A stretch of 64,000 bases of DNA. It comes from Rhizoclosmatium globosum. Lineage: Eukaryota > Chytridiomycota > Chytridiomycetes > Chytridiales > Chytriomycetaceae. Shown here piece by piece: positions 1 to 12,100 of this stretch; position 1 is the stretch's first letter; each line of letters opens with the position of its first letter. The position numbers and the translations under genes were made by a program. The notes under the pieces are model-generated. The model was not told where the DNA came from. It saw only the letters and a program-made list of their open reading frames with translations, and made no database searches. Location: assembly GCA_002104985.1 (NCBI GenBank), contig MCGO01000025.1, positions 372,001-436,000 of the forward strand, written 5' to 3'.

Positions 1-65
1 GAGGACGAGAGCATTGGTTGTGGTTTTAGAAGAGAGAAAGAAGAGAAACGAAAAGTAGAACAAAA

Positions 66-450
66 ATGAGGTTGGTTCTATTAGGCCTCTTCTGCCTCCT
101 TTCTAACTTGCTCCCTCTTTCAACTTGAAACAGCGTCTACGGATACCTCAAGTACAACTTGGTGGGTGCTCTTGTCGTCTACTGTCCCGTGTGCTTACCT
201 TCATGTTACTGTAGCACAACCACCCAGCCGTCTTCATGGCCTTTGCCTTTGGTCTGACCATGCCTGTCATGCTCCTCGGTATCTACCCATACAGAAGAGA
301 AGCTGGATACAAGAGACCTGTCGATGTGCCCCGATCCTTCCCACGTTCGTCTACATTTCACTTTTTTTAACACTGGTGGAGAACTAAACCTCGTTCACCC
401 TTCTAGTCCCTCTCCGTGCCCGCGAGCCTCTCTCTGGTTACGACGATTAG
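66..450 (+). CDS. NADH:ubiquinone oxidoreductase 9.5 kDa subunit (complex I, NDUFA3-like)
   Basis: Small accessory subunit of mitochondrial complex I. Four exons (66-70, 134-161, 215-344, 407-450) with GT-AG introns of 63, 53 and 62 nt join into a 68-aa protein. The start is split: ATG AG|C. The N-terminus has the YLKYN...HNHPAVF segment, followed by one membrane helix (AFAFGLTMPVMLLGIYP), a basic PYRRE patch, and a C-terminus ending LSGYDD. Fungal 9.5 kDa subunits share this order: YLR(W/Y), H-x-x-P-A-(I/V)-F before the helix, then a Pro-rich tail ending TGYDD. The identification rests on that family pattern remembered from Neurospora-type proteins, not on a search. All exon junctions keep frame, so the gene appears intact. 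Confidence 0.78.
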
Positions 451-1190
451 ATTGGGCGTTCTTGATATCCCCCTCCCCTTGACGCTATTGCGGGGTCGTT
501 ATTTGGATACAACTGTCGACTTCAAAAATAAATCCTGCAATGCTCACATACATATCGCTTGCGACATTTAAACTGACGGGAAATGGATATTGGAGTTGAG
601 GACTGTGAAATGGCTGCGAAGGTTGAATGAGGACAATGGTCGATATGATATCCGCTTGCATAGAACCAATTATTCCTTCAAATCGAATGCATTTAGAGGG
701 ATGAAGGGAGTTAAGGAAGTGGCGTATGGGAATCTTCAAATCGATCAGTGCAAGTTAAGTACACGATGTCTGGAAACATAGTGCCCTTGAAACGACAGAT
801 TAATATCTTTCCGCTCTTTTTTGGCAATGTGTTATATGAGTGAGTAGAGAAAGTGAACGTATATGGTTAACGGCCTTTTCGATTCGAGTTAATCGAGAAT
901 GCATAGCATTGGTAAGTCTTTTACCAAATGTTACCAACCTTCTCACTTTCCTGGACTACGCGCTCCTTACCCTCGCATGTGAGTCGTCACTTTCTGACTA
1001 GAGGGAAAACCTTGAAGCAGAAAGACTCAGCGATACCAGTGTCATGGTCACTGGTGGGATATGTAGATATTAGAATATTGGAATAATAGAATCTGTGTAT
1101 TGCACAACAGCGTCAAGAGTTCTCATGAAGATTATTTGACTTCTCTCTGTGTTCGTCATTTTTCCTGCCCCAAAACCATCTTCAACAACG
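451..1190. other. Gene-free interval (740 bp)
   Basis: No convincing coding exon, RNA gene or repeat is seen here. Short open frames on both strands have no recognisable motif and no splice context. It separates two plus-strand genes and should hold the terminator of the first and the promoter of the second. Confidence 0.5.
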
Positions 1191-1646
1191 ATGGCTTCAA
1201 TCCGCCCTTTCTTTGCCGGAGCCATCGTCTCCGCTGCTGCCTACTCCATCTTCTCATCACAGGTACACTTCAAAACAGTATCCTGTGTTCAGTCAGAGAC
1301 GAACCAGAGTTAACCCTGCAAACACTCCTCAGATCCAACACGACAACAAAGTCTCCCGACAGCAACTGCAACAGCTTTCCGCCAAAGTCCTCAGAGCCGC
1401 GGACGAACCAGTTCCATTCAACTCGGTACATATGCCTTGACTGACGTAGTTGGAGTGTGTTCTGACACCAAACCACGTTTTTTATAGATCCCTTCTGAAC
1501 AAGGATACCTCTCGAAAGCTCTGGGCCCATCTGCTGATATTTTCGGATCATTCAATCTTAGAGTACATGCCAATAACGCTGCTGAGTACTGGAATGGAGG
1601 TGTTCGCTCGGTTGCTGCTGCGTTGACTGGTGGAAAGGCTCAGTAA
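1191..1646 (+). CDS. MICOS subunit MIC12/MIC13-like (AIM5/QIL1 family), probable
   Basis: Probable small inner-membrane subunit of the MICOS cristae-junction complex. The first exon starts MASIRP and gives one membrane helix (FFAGAIVSAAAYSIFSSQ) ending at a good donor (CAG|GTACAC, 1263). The second block (to 1425) is soluble and Gln-rich. A normal 62-nt intron (1426-1487) follows. The last exon ends with YWNGGVRSVAAALTGG, which resembles the W-N-x-G-(I/V)-x-x-(V)-x-x-A-L segment of human QIL1/MIC13. Joining the first exon to the second needs a frame change. Either a very short intron (34 nt, 1263-1296, or 16 nt) is removed, or one base is missing. The family call is tentative. It could be another small mitochondrial membrane protein. 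Confidence 0.45.
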
Positions 1647-1848
1647 ATGGAGAGGTGTTTCTGGATACGGTTTACGTGATTAGTAAATAAACGGAATATA
1701 TTGTCTTCGAACACATTGTGGTATGAGGTAACAGAGGTATTCTTACGTCGGTTCTTTATGTTCTACAGGAACTCTGGCATAGTCTTGCGGGCCACGGAGC
1801 TTGAAATCTCTGAGTACTGTCCACGAAATCTTTCTTTAAAATTTCCTG

Positions 1849-3961
1849 ATGAACGTGGGTGTGGTTCTCGCCGCTTCCATTGCAGGTTACGGACTGTACA
1901 AAGTGTACATCTACCCGTTCTTCTTGAACCCTCTTCGCAAGCTACCAGGCCCAAAGTCTGCATGGTGGTCTCCTATGGGCTTCCTGTCATGTAATCTGTA
2001 ATTCAATCTTGACATTCAAACTGACAGATTCCGATTGAATACAGACATCATGGCCTCTGAACCTATGGAGCCGCAGCTTGCTTGGATGAAGCAGTACGGC
2101 CCCATATTTGCGTTCCGCAGTCTCTTCAATGAATATCGGTGTTTCGTTCTTTCTTCCACGGGAATTCGTTACGTGCTCAGTTCCCACGCAAGTGACTTTA
2201 TCAAGCCTAAAACAACCGCCAAGTTCCTTTCAGATATCTTGGGACAAGGCCTTGTTGTCGTGGAGGTTTGTTAACAACCCCTTGTGTATTTGTTATCCCA
2301 CCACCCAAAAAACCCTAACAACCCTAAATCACATTCCCCATTACAAACCCCCATTACAAAATTGATTGATTGATTTTTTGATAGGGTGATATTCACAAAC
2401 GTCAACGTGCAATCATGAATCCCGTGTTCAAAGTCAAGCAGATTAAGGGGGGCCACATAAATGAGCTCATTCAAAGAGGGGGTGGGGGGGTTTGTGAAAA
2501 TATGAGCACCACCAATTCTCTTTATTCTTCTTTAAAACTTAATATTAATAAACTTAGTTTTTTTCTCAGTATTCCTTGTCGCTTTCTTCATAATCATGTT
2601 CTTTGCGAACACATGTGCTTTTTCTTCCGACTCGTATTCACAGCCCACAAACAATTAATTCGCAAAGATATTAAAGATCCGAATCAAATCATGCCATGTC
2701 CGCATATGAGCGGGGGGAGGGGGGGGTTAGGTCTATTAAGTGTCCGGATATGAGCTATTATATGTGGCTCCCCTAATGCCTTGATTCCGACGTTTGTGCA
2801 AGCTGCAAATGAACTCAAGAACGTCTGGACGGATCACATGAACAGCCTTCCATCCGGTACCGCATTCATTATCGACACGAACGCTGAAATGTCGAAACCA
2901 ACTCTCGATGTGATTGGTCGCGCTGGGTTTGGGTATGAATTCGATGCGTGCAGTCCATCTTCGGCGAATAGTGAGAACGTGAAGCTGTTCACCGCGTTCA
3001 ACACGGCGCTTGAGTCACTCACTATGTCGCGATTCCTTCTTCGCCACTTTGCCAATTTCTTGCGTTGGGTAATTCCCAGTGAGATTAAGGCTCGTGTTGC
3101 GTATGAGGAGAGTTTGAAGGTGATTCGCAGTTCGTGTGCGGAGATCTTGGCGTCACGGAGACGGGAGGTTGAATTGGAATTGGCGGATCCGGATGCTGTT
3201 GGGTCGAAAGCTGTTGATTTGATGACTGCATTGGTGAAATCGAATCTTGCTGAGACGCAGTCAAAGAATCGGTTGACGGATGAAGAAGTCATGTCTCAGA
3301 TTATGACGTTTTTGTTTGCGGGACATGAGACTACTTCTGTTGCTTTGACGTAGGTGGTTTCGTTGTGATGATGGTTGGTACTTAACCGTATTTCGTTGGC
3401 AGTTGGACGATTTATTACCTCACAAGACATCCATTGATTCAGCAAAAACTCAGACAAGAACTTGTGGAACAGATGCCTGACTCTTCAGATGCACCATCTG
3501 AAGAATACATCACGTCCCAACATACGTTCCTTGACGCCATTGCTAAAGAGTCTTTGAGACTTCAACCACCAGTCCCGATCACACTTCGCACAGCTTTGAA
3601 AGATGTCACGATTGATGGCCACTTTTTCCCAAAAGGCACCACAATCTCTCTGTCCCCATACGTTGTTCACAGGATGAAGGAATACTGGGGTGATGACGCT
3701 GAAGAATTCAAGCCGCAGCGTTGGATGGGGAAGGAAGAAGGTGCTGTAGCTGAAATGGGCTCATTTATTCCTTTCATTATCGGACCAAGAAGTTGTATTG
3801 GGAGTCGGTTTGCCATGTTGGAGTTGAAGAGTATGTTGGCGGTGTATTTTAGAACGTTTGAATTCGTGGAGACTGAGGAAGGAAAGAATGTGAAGCGTAA
3901 GTTGGCCATCACTGCAAAGCCAAGCCCAGCTTTGTATGTTGAAGTCAGACGAGCGGAATGA
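1849..3961 (+). pseudogene. Cytochrome P450, interrupted by a MITE
   Basis: Membrane-anchored heme monooxygenase gene. Exons 1849-1990, 2045-2265, 2385-3349 and 3403-3961 are separated by introns of 54, 119 and 53 nt. With the 327-bp element and one TAA copy removed, the exons total 1557 nt (518 aa) and stay in frame throughout. Visible motifs: N-terminal anchor helix, proline hinge (LRKLPGPKS), I-helix FAGHETTS, ExxR as KESLR, PQRW, and the heme loop FIIGPRSCIG with its Cys ligand. The insertion falls in exon 3 between KQI and ALIPTF. It brings stops in all useful frames, and no splice pair that would remove it cleanly is seen. This copy is therefore probably non-functional. Substrate and P450 family number cannot be told from sequence alone. 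Confidence 0.8.
2447..2773. mobile_element. MITE (PIF/Harbinger, Tourist-like) with TIRs and TAA target duplication
   Basis: A 327-bp non-coding insertion in the P450 gene. The left end begins GGGGGGCCACATAAATGAGC, and the reverse complement of the right end begins GGGGAGCCACATATAATAGC. Over 24 bp the two ends match at 20 positions. The element is flanked by a direct TAA (2444-2446 and 2774-2776). Terminal inverted repeats starting with a G run plus a TAA/TTA target duplication are the hallmark of PIF/Harbinger elements and their Tourist MITEs. The interior is AT-rich with G-runs near both ends and carries no transposase. Class assignment is inference from the termini and target duplication. 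No second copy was noticed in this window. Confidence 0.82.
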
Positions 3962-4339
3962 TCTTTGGTTTGCGTTTGATTTCAAGAAGAATATGAAAAC
4001 AGTTATGAAGTATATACTACTAGTTTCAACAAGAATGCAATTATCTCATTGAGTTATACCATCTGGACCTCGTTTTGAAAATGTTTAGTTCATATTGTGC
4101 ACCACTGAACAGACTAGCCTTCCTACCGATACATTATGAGCCTGTCTTATAATTTCAAGTAGATACTATTCTGTTTCGATGTCATTTGAATTGTTATCTT
4201 TGATTTGTTTTTTTCGCCAACAATTTTTTGGCATCTCCAAATCGCGACATCGAGTTGAAATGGCGTCAGCGACCGTTTCAGCCAGTTTCACTCAACCCCA
4301 AAAAAGCAGCTTCAAACACTTCTTTAACCATCTAATAGT
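3962..4339. other. Intergenic interval (378 bp)
   Basis: Between the P450 stop and the MET10 start. No coding exon or RNA gene is seen. It should hold the P450 terminator and the MET10 promoter. No specific regulatory motif could be supported. Confidence 0.45.
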
Positions 4340-7300
4340 ATGAGCAAGGTGGTTGAAAGCAAGAACACATCATCGTCGCTGATTGTGTCGTGGGCGATTG
4401 CAGGTATGCCTGCCTAGAGTGATTCTCTCGACTGGTTTACTTATTCAAACAACCAAACAACCAACCACCAACCAAACAGGAAAGAAGGTTCTCGTTGTGG
4501 GTGGAGACTCGATCGCGGCGTCCCGGGCCGTGTTTGCCGCTGAAGCCGGAGCCGTTGTTTCGGTTGTGACGCCATTCGCGAGTCTGTCGGCATCGCTGAA
4601 GTCGGTTCTCTCTGGTTCAACTGGTTCAACTGCCTCAAGTACCTCAAATGCTCAAGTTCAGTGGTTCGATCGTTCGTTTGAATCAAAGGACTTGGACGGC
4701 GCCGCTCTTGTTTTTGTGTGTGCCGATTCGTCTGTGTCAAGTGCCCTCGCGAGACAGATTGGCTCGCTCGCAAAGGAAAAGGGTGTGCCTGTCAATGTTG
4801 CTTCCCTGCCCGAACTCAGCGACTTCTTCTTCATGTCAACCTACAAGGACCAGGTAACTAACTAACTGCCTTATCTGCCTTATCTGCTCTTGCTGTACTC
4901 ACTCTTCCTAATCTACAGTCTCTCCAAGTCGCTATCTCTACTAATGGAAACGGCCCTCGCCTTGCCGCTAAGCTTAGAAAGCAAATTGTCAACTCTATTC
5001 CTGCCCATGCAGGTTCAGCTTTGGAAGTTTTGGCAAAATTGAGAAATGCCTTGAAGGTCGCCGATCCTTCCCAAGCATCAAACGCCCGTCGTATGGCTTT
5101 CGTCAACAAGGTTTCTGAGACTTGGTCTGTCGAGACTCTTGCCTCTTTCACTGAATCCGAAGTTTCTGCTTTGGTCAAGGCTTACCAATCCCAATCCGTT
5201 GACTTGCCACGAGTCAAGCAGGGTTCTCTCCGTGTTATTCGCACTGGTTCTGGCTCCGTTGAGGATTTGACTGTCGGTGCCTACAGAGCTCTCTCTGAGG
5301 CTGAACTTGTTCTCTCAGACTCTGCCGTCCCGAAAGAGTTCTTGGACCTCGTCAACGGTGACTTGATGGTCGTTCCAGCTGAAGCTGAGCGTGCCAGTGA
5401 TACCATGATTGTTGCTGCCATCCGTGCTTTGGAGCTCGGTCAGAACGTCATCCGTCTCCGTGTTGGTAGCGATGCCATCAGTGTCTCAGAGGACGAAGAA
5501 TTGAACGCCTTCCTCCAAAGAGGACACAACGCGCATGTTGTGCCATGCGTCTCTGCCATCCGTGCGGTTGCTGCCCCAGTTGCCACCATCAAGGAGTCAG
5601 TTCAAGTTACCCAAGCCCCAGTCTCCATCGCCAAGCAACTCGTGGTTCCAGTTGCCGCAGCCCAAGTACACACTGCTGCCGGCTCCCCAACACTCATTTC
5701 TGGCCAAGACGCCGCCGCCCATGTCGCCTACGCCCTCACTGACATGTCCTTCGTCTACCCAGTCCTCCCAGAATCAACCCTCGCCGCCTCTCCAACCGCC
5801 TGGTCCGCCAAGGGCCTCAAAAACGCCCACGGAAAGTTCCACAAAGTATCCACCCTCGAAACCCGCGCCGGCGCCGCCTCCATCGCCCACGGAGCCGCCC
5901 ACGCCGGGTCCGCCGTCTCAGTCCTCGCAAACTCTGCAGCCTTGACTCACATGCTTCCTTCCATGTACCAAATCGCGGCAGACAAGCTCCCAGTCGTCAT
6001 CCACGCTGCTGCTCAAGCTGTTGACAAGGACTTTGGCGTACACGCCTCTGCGGCCGATGTATACGCTACGTCGTTCACTGGTTTCGCGGCGATTGGTTCT
6101 GGAAACGTGAAGGAGGCTCATGATGTTGCTGTTATTGCGCATGTTGCTGCGACTGTTTCGCAGACCCCGTTCCTCCACTTTTACGATGGATCCCGTGTTG
6201 CGAATGAGAAGTCTGTCGCGCCTGTGATCGAGACGGCTGCTTTGGGACATGTTGTCAAGAACGCTGTTTCGCAGGCTTCTGCTGTCAAGAGTGTACCATT
6301 GCCAGACCTTGTTGAGGCTGTGATGGGAAGTTTGGCTGGACAGTTGGGTCACGCGTACAAGTTGTTTGAGTATGTTGGAGCTAAGGATGCTGAGACTGTT
6401 GTTGTTGCTTTAGGGGCTTCCGCTGCTATTGCTGAGGAGGCGGTTTTGGGACAGGCTGGAGTTGGGTTGTTGAAGGTTCGTCTTGTGAGACCTTGGTCTG
6501 CTCGTCACTTTTTGGCACAGTTGCCACGTACTGTTAAGCGTGTTGTCTTGATTGACGACTCTAAGGTTGCTGGAGCTGCTGGTCATGGGGCTTTGTTCCT
6601 TGATGTTACCTCTGCTTTCTGTGAGTTCAATTTTGATATGGGTGAGATTTGTTTACTAACTCTTGTTTTCATAGATGACTCTGTCTGGTCTTTGCCAGTC
6701 CCAACTATCTTGAAGGGTAACTTCGCCGCCGGCATTCAGAACTTCACTGCAGCTGCCGTCCAATCTCTCTTGAAGACTGTCGCCACTGCCAGCCCAAGAG
6801 TCGAGTTCAAGATTGAGGCTCCAAATGCCACTTCCCACGTCGCAGCTGCCTCTAACGTCTTTGAGGCTATTGTTTGGGACCAACAAGCCGACAACACCGA
6901 GAACATCGCTCCACGTGCCGTCAAGCTCTTGGAATCCCAAGGTGCTTCCAGTGTCCAAATCTACACTACTACCTCCTCCGTGACTGTCGAGCCAATCTCT
7001 TCCACTCACATCCGTTTCTCCAAGGACGGCTCTGTCACTCAATTGAGCCAGTCCCTCATCAGCACCGCCAACTACGTTGCCGTGCACAATGTCAAGCTCC
7101 TCGAGTCTTACAACGTTGCAGCTTCCATCCGTGAAGGTGGTTTGCTCCTCATCAACAGACCTGGCGCGAACCCAACTGTCGCTGATTTGACCAAGGAGCT
7201 TCCAGATGCTGTGAAGCGTACTCTTGCTCAGCGCAAGGTTCGTGTTGCTGTTGTTGACGCGGACAAGATTGCGTTCAACTACACACAGTTCCGTGGACAC

Positions 7301-8854
7301 CGTGGGGAGTACCGTAACCTTGCGCTTTTGGGGCTTTTGGGCAAGCTTTGTGATGGTGTTGACGCTGGGTTGGCTGTTAAGGAGTTGGAGGCTGGGTTGT
7401 CTGCTACCGAGACTGATAACACCGTGTACCGTACCAAGTTGGGTGCTTTGAGAACTGCGCTTTCTAGCGTTGTTGTTTTCAATGCTCCTTCCGAGTGGGG
7501 CTTCGCTCTCATGGGTGCTGACTTGCCAAAGTACTTCCAGCCAACATTCGGGCTCCAGAAGTTGAGCAACCTTGAGAAGGAGGATGTTGTTGAAGTTGTC
7601 GGAAAAGCTGTTGCCAAGTACGAGCCAGCTTTGCCTGTCATGTTCAAGGAGGCTTTCGCTCTCAAGTCTGCATTGAGACCAGATGCTGGAGAGAAGACAT
7701 ACGTCGTTACTGTCACTGAAAACAGACGCTTGACTCCAGACACTTACGAGCGTAACGTTTTCCACATTGAGTTTGACATTGGAAACAGTGGACTCAAGTA
7801 CGAGATTGGTGAGGCTCTTGGAGTTTACGGACAGAACAACCCAGACCACGTCGAGGAGTTCATTCAGTGGTACGGATTGGATGGTGCCCAGATTATTCGC
7901 TTCGACCGTACCAACGAGGCTACTGGAGCTGTCGAAACCGAGTACCGAACCGTGTCTCAGCTTTTGGTTGAGGTTGTCGACATTTTCGGAAAGCCAGGAA
8001 AGAAGTTCTTCCAGTCTCTTATCGAGCACGCTACCGTTATGTCTGAGCGTGAGCGTCTTGGATTCCTCGCCAGTGGAGAAGGTGCTGATGCTCTTGCCAA
8101 GTTGCAAGAGGAGGAAACCCCAACCTTTGCCGACGTTTTGCAAATGTTCCCATCTGCCCACCCACCTATCGAGAAGCTCCTTGCTTCCATCCCTAACATC
8201 AAGCCACGTCACTATTCCATCTCTTCGTCCATGAACGTCCACCCTACTTCCGTCCACCTCCTCGTTGTCGTTGTTGACTGGAAGACCAAGTCTGGCAAGC
8301 CAAGATTGGGTCAATGTACACGTTACCTCGTCGGTCTCCGTCCAGGAAAGACTGTTACTGTTTCCGTGAAGCCATCTGTCATGAAGCTTCCACCTTCCCA
8401 CGAAGCTCCAGTCATCATGGCTGGTCTCGGTACTGGTATGGCTCCATTCCGTGCCTTTGTCGAGGAACGCGCATACCAGAAGGCTCTTGGAAACAAGGTT
8501 GGTCCAATGGTTCTTTACTTTGGTGCCCGTCACCGTTCCGAGGAGTATTTGTACGGTGAAGAGCTTGAGGCTTACCACGCTGACGACCTCCTTACTCACT
8601 TGCGTCTCGCCTTCTCGCGTGACCAGAAAGAGAAGGTGTACATTCAGCACAAGATCAAGGCGGATGACGCGATGCTCTCTGAAATGATTTTGAAGCAGGG
8701 TGGTGCCTTCTACTTGTGTGGACCTACATGGCCTGTTCCAGATATCCGTGACGCGCTTGTTTCTGCGTTCAGCAAGTATATGACTGTTGAAGAAGCTGTT
8801 GAAAAGTTGGAGGCTTTGAAGGAGGAGGAAAGATACGTTTTGGAAGTTTATTAG
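4340..8854 (+). CDS. MET10: Sulfite reductase (NADPH) flavoprotein subunit with N-terminal CysG/Met8-like module
   Basis: Electron-input subunit of assimilatory sulfite reductase (sulfite to sulfide, cytosol). Exons 4340-4403, 4480-4853, 4919-6620 and 6675-8854 give 1439 aa, about 400 aa longer than yeast Met10. Residues 22-180 resemble the NAD-binding/chelatase half of siroheme synthase (VLVVGGDSIAASR; LQVAISTNGNGPRLA). Residues about 247-370 resemble the first half of a uroporphyrinogen methyltransferase (GSLRVI, AELVLSD, VIRLRVGSD, VVPCVSAI). A pyruvate-oxidoreductase-like region follows from about 410. The FAD domain starts near 1050 (RHYSISSS near 1223) and the NADPH motif GLGTGMAPFR lies near 1297. 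The last intron (54 nt) is stop-free and a multiple of three, so an unspliced reading stays open. The C-terminal assignment is firm. The N-terminal fusion is seen directly, but its role is inferred. Confidence 0.9.
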
Positions 8855-9193
8855 ACTGACTGACTCCCTGTATTTTTTCCCCACATTTGAAAGGCAAAGT
8901 TGTGCCTGATGTTCGAGAGTTACAATAAATACTGATAATTTTAGGATTTTTTTAAAACTTATGCCTGATATTTATTGGCTTGAACTTCTTCCTTTTCTTC
9001 AAAAACGCAGAGCTTCATTCGCAAACCGGATTCAATGTCGGCTCTAAAGTAAAAGCCGACACAAGGTCCTTACCAGATTCCTTGACCAAAATATCATTCT
9101 TTTCGAGAAGACTGCACAACTCTTAAGTAGTTGGCTGAGGGAGACGTTGTCGGATGTTCTTGTGAATCGGACTTGACAAAAACTCTTTACTAC
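8855..9193. other. Convergent 3' intergenic interval (339 bp)
   Basis: Lies between the 3' ends of MET10 (plus) and FAB1 (minus). An AATAAA hexamer at 8924-8929 is a plausible poly(A) signal for MET10. Nothing else is recognised. Confidence 0.45.
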
Positions 9194-12100
9194 TTATTCA
9201 ATCTTTTCCAAAAAAGAAGTGACTGTCAAAAAATATCGATCCATGGATTCTCGGAACCGGTTCTTATACTGACGGGGTGACAGAATTGTAGGTTGTGTTG
9301 TTCCTCCACCAAGAATACCCGTTTCTTTCACCCAAGACTCCAGTTTCTTATCCCATGTAAACGTACGCATATAATCTGCGTTATTTAGGGTTTAGGAATT
9401 GCGTGAAATGATAATCAAGACGCACCGACAATGCCAACTACAAGCTCTTGCTTCTCCTCATCAATACCGACAAGCAGAGAATAATCCATCACGTCCATTT
9501 TAGACAAGAACAGTGTCTGGTAAGTTGAATAAGAGTCAAATGCCAGAGCGAGATCCTCTAACTCACATCATTCCAAACAGATGCCCGAAGAATTCTTTTC
9601 GAATATTCACGAATATACAACGGAGTCTTACACAAGTCTAAGAAATTGCGTAAGCTTCTGTTTCGCAGCCTTAAGGCAAAATAGCTTACACTCCAATAGG
9701 TTCTCGTCCAACAACACTTGGTTTTGCTTTCCTGTTGACTGGACGTGTCTGTTTCGCATCGACCCTTTCAAGTCAAAGATTTTTGAAATGCTTCGTCCCC
9801 AAAATAGATTTTCCATCACAAGAACGTCCATTTTCAAAGACTTGTTTGTTGTTGGATTCTTGTAACCTATTCTATAGAATCCAAAGAGTTTTGCAAGAAC
9901 AGTTGGAAGCTGTAATATAATATGGTAAAGTGGATGTTCATTCAAGACGTACAAAATACCTTATGGAAGAATGCTTCGGAGATGTAAGTAAAATAGTACG
10001 GTGCAAACTTCAAGAGAGCCTCCATTTCTTGCCGCGAGAGTTGTTTCAGAATCAATCGATCATCTAGTTTCGAACAAAACTCAATGATGGCTCAATAATC
10101 TTCAACAAACCTCTAGTCTTTAAAAATGCAGAACCAGATTTGCCGCCTGTAGCTTCCCACTTGACACATCGAGATAAAGAATGCACAAACCCATCTTCAA
10201 AACCACAATTCCGTCTCAATGCGTCGAATTGTTCTGCATAGAACACCTTGCAATCTAATTTTGTTGAACCATCCCAAAACTCTTGGGGAGTTGTTAATAG
10301 GACTTACTCTCAAAAATCCAAGAGCCTTACCAAATTTGACATGATGGCCTTTTCCACTTGTCAGTTTTTCTTCAATATCTCCGACAGCATTACTTTGCAT
10401 GGCTGCTTCCGACGGAGCACCCTCGTCAACGACAGTTTCAATAATGGAATCATTGGACGAATTCATTTGCCACTGTTTCAACTTGTTTATGTACTTGCTT
10501 GAGCTGTTAAAAGCTTTCAGATTTAAAGAGCTGATAGATTTTCTGACCTTAATGTGAATGCAATTAGTGAACTAGGTTCGTCTTCTCTGACAATAACCAG
10601 TGAGTCATGAAAAAGATGCTCAGACGCCGACCTTATCCATAATTAAATGAAATTTATCAATATAGTGAGAGCTTACAGAGGATATTCTAATGGAGGCAAT
10701 GTAGCAAAACTTCCAGACCACAATGCCGCTATTGTTTTCAATATCGAGGCCCGTTCATTACTCGGAATCGGCACAGGATTTGCAAACACCATCGGTTGTA
10801 GTTCTGTGGGCTCATCCAGCTCGTTGTTGGACGAAGACATGCTCACAATATTGTTTCCCATTCCTTCCCCAGTCCCACCTTCCTCTTCCTCATCCTCGAT
10901 TAATTCAAGCCGCCAACGAGCAGCCATCGAGAAAATTGGACCTGAAGAAGCTGTTGGAATCGGCTCATCGAGTTCATAACCCAAAAAGGAATCCGATGTT
11001 GGTACGAACGTGGGGAGTACTTCTTCATCCGCTTTGTCATCAGAAACAATGGCAGAAAAGTTAAATTCGTCCAATGTGGTATCTATGGAACGGGGTGGTA
11101 GTGTACCGAAGGTTGTTTCCATTGATCCGTTTTCAACTGGGCTCGTTCCAAGTGGAATGTGAATTACAGTTTCTTTTAAGTCGGGTGGTAAAACTGGTTG
11201 AATCGTTGTGTGATTTGAGAAGATTTCGCGCAAATGGATTGACCCGATCCTCCTTGCAGGGGTTTCTTTTGTTAAGTCAACGGTGAAAAAGCTTCTTGCC
11301 AACACGGAGAAGTCATTTTCCCATTTACCAACGTTCTCATAGAAGTTATGCAAGACAGTATTAAGTGCCAACGAATCCATGTCACTGCTTTGAGTAAATG
11401 ACTGTTGGAGAATTTGCAGCATTGTTTTTCTTTCGCTACCAGCTCGTTTCGAGAGACCGTTGGAGAATTCTTTGAATAGAAGAACTTTATCATACGGAAG
11501 TACTTCTGTAGAAAAGTGTTTGATTCGCGATACAACTGAGTCATAGAATTTTACGATTTGGGACCTACACAAAATGATGTAAGGATGACATCATTAAGAA
11601 TAATTGTTTGTTCAAACCTTCTTGTTTCATAATCTTGTGATTTTAGCCTCAAGCTATCTTCAGCGTTCAAATGAGCCTTCATTGGAGGAACCGAGACTTC
11701 CAACAACACCAACTCTTCAAATTCAAACCGTACAACCCACTGATTGTACGAGAAGAAACGGATGTGTTCTCGATGAATGTCGTGATCACACAATGGCATC
11801 TCAGCGTTCAGAGTCCTTCGCATATAGAACATCAATTCCAAGTATTTTCCGAATGAATATTTCCGTGAATCAGCGGATAGTTTAACCACTGGAGATTTCA
11901 TTTGGCATTGCTTACAAAATGACCACATTTGAATTCCACCGCCAGCTGGTGGTGCTGATATATCAAGATTTTCCACATCTACTCTTATGCGCCCTTCGCC
12001 ATGTGCGTAGCTCCGAAAATGCTGCAGCATGGGTAAACCACATCCTTTGCTGGGACAGATGGTCTGGCAGTTGGAACAAATATCTTCAATGTACGTTCCA

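Noticed and set aside
2487..2750. Using splice sites inside the MITE to rescue the P450 reading frame
   Set aside because: The only candidate donors lie in G-runs, and an in-frame TGA near 2747 blocks every acceptor tried. No clean in-frame combination was found.
6656..8884. 742-codon open frame on the minus strand
   Set aside because: It lies exactly antisense to the MET10 coding region and its protein has no motif. It results from the codon usage of MET10.
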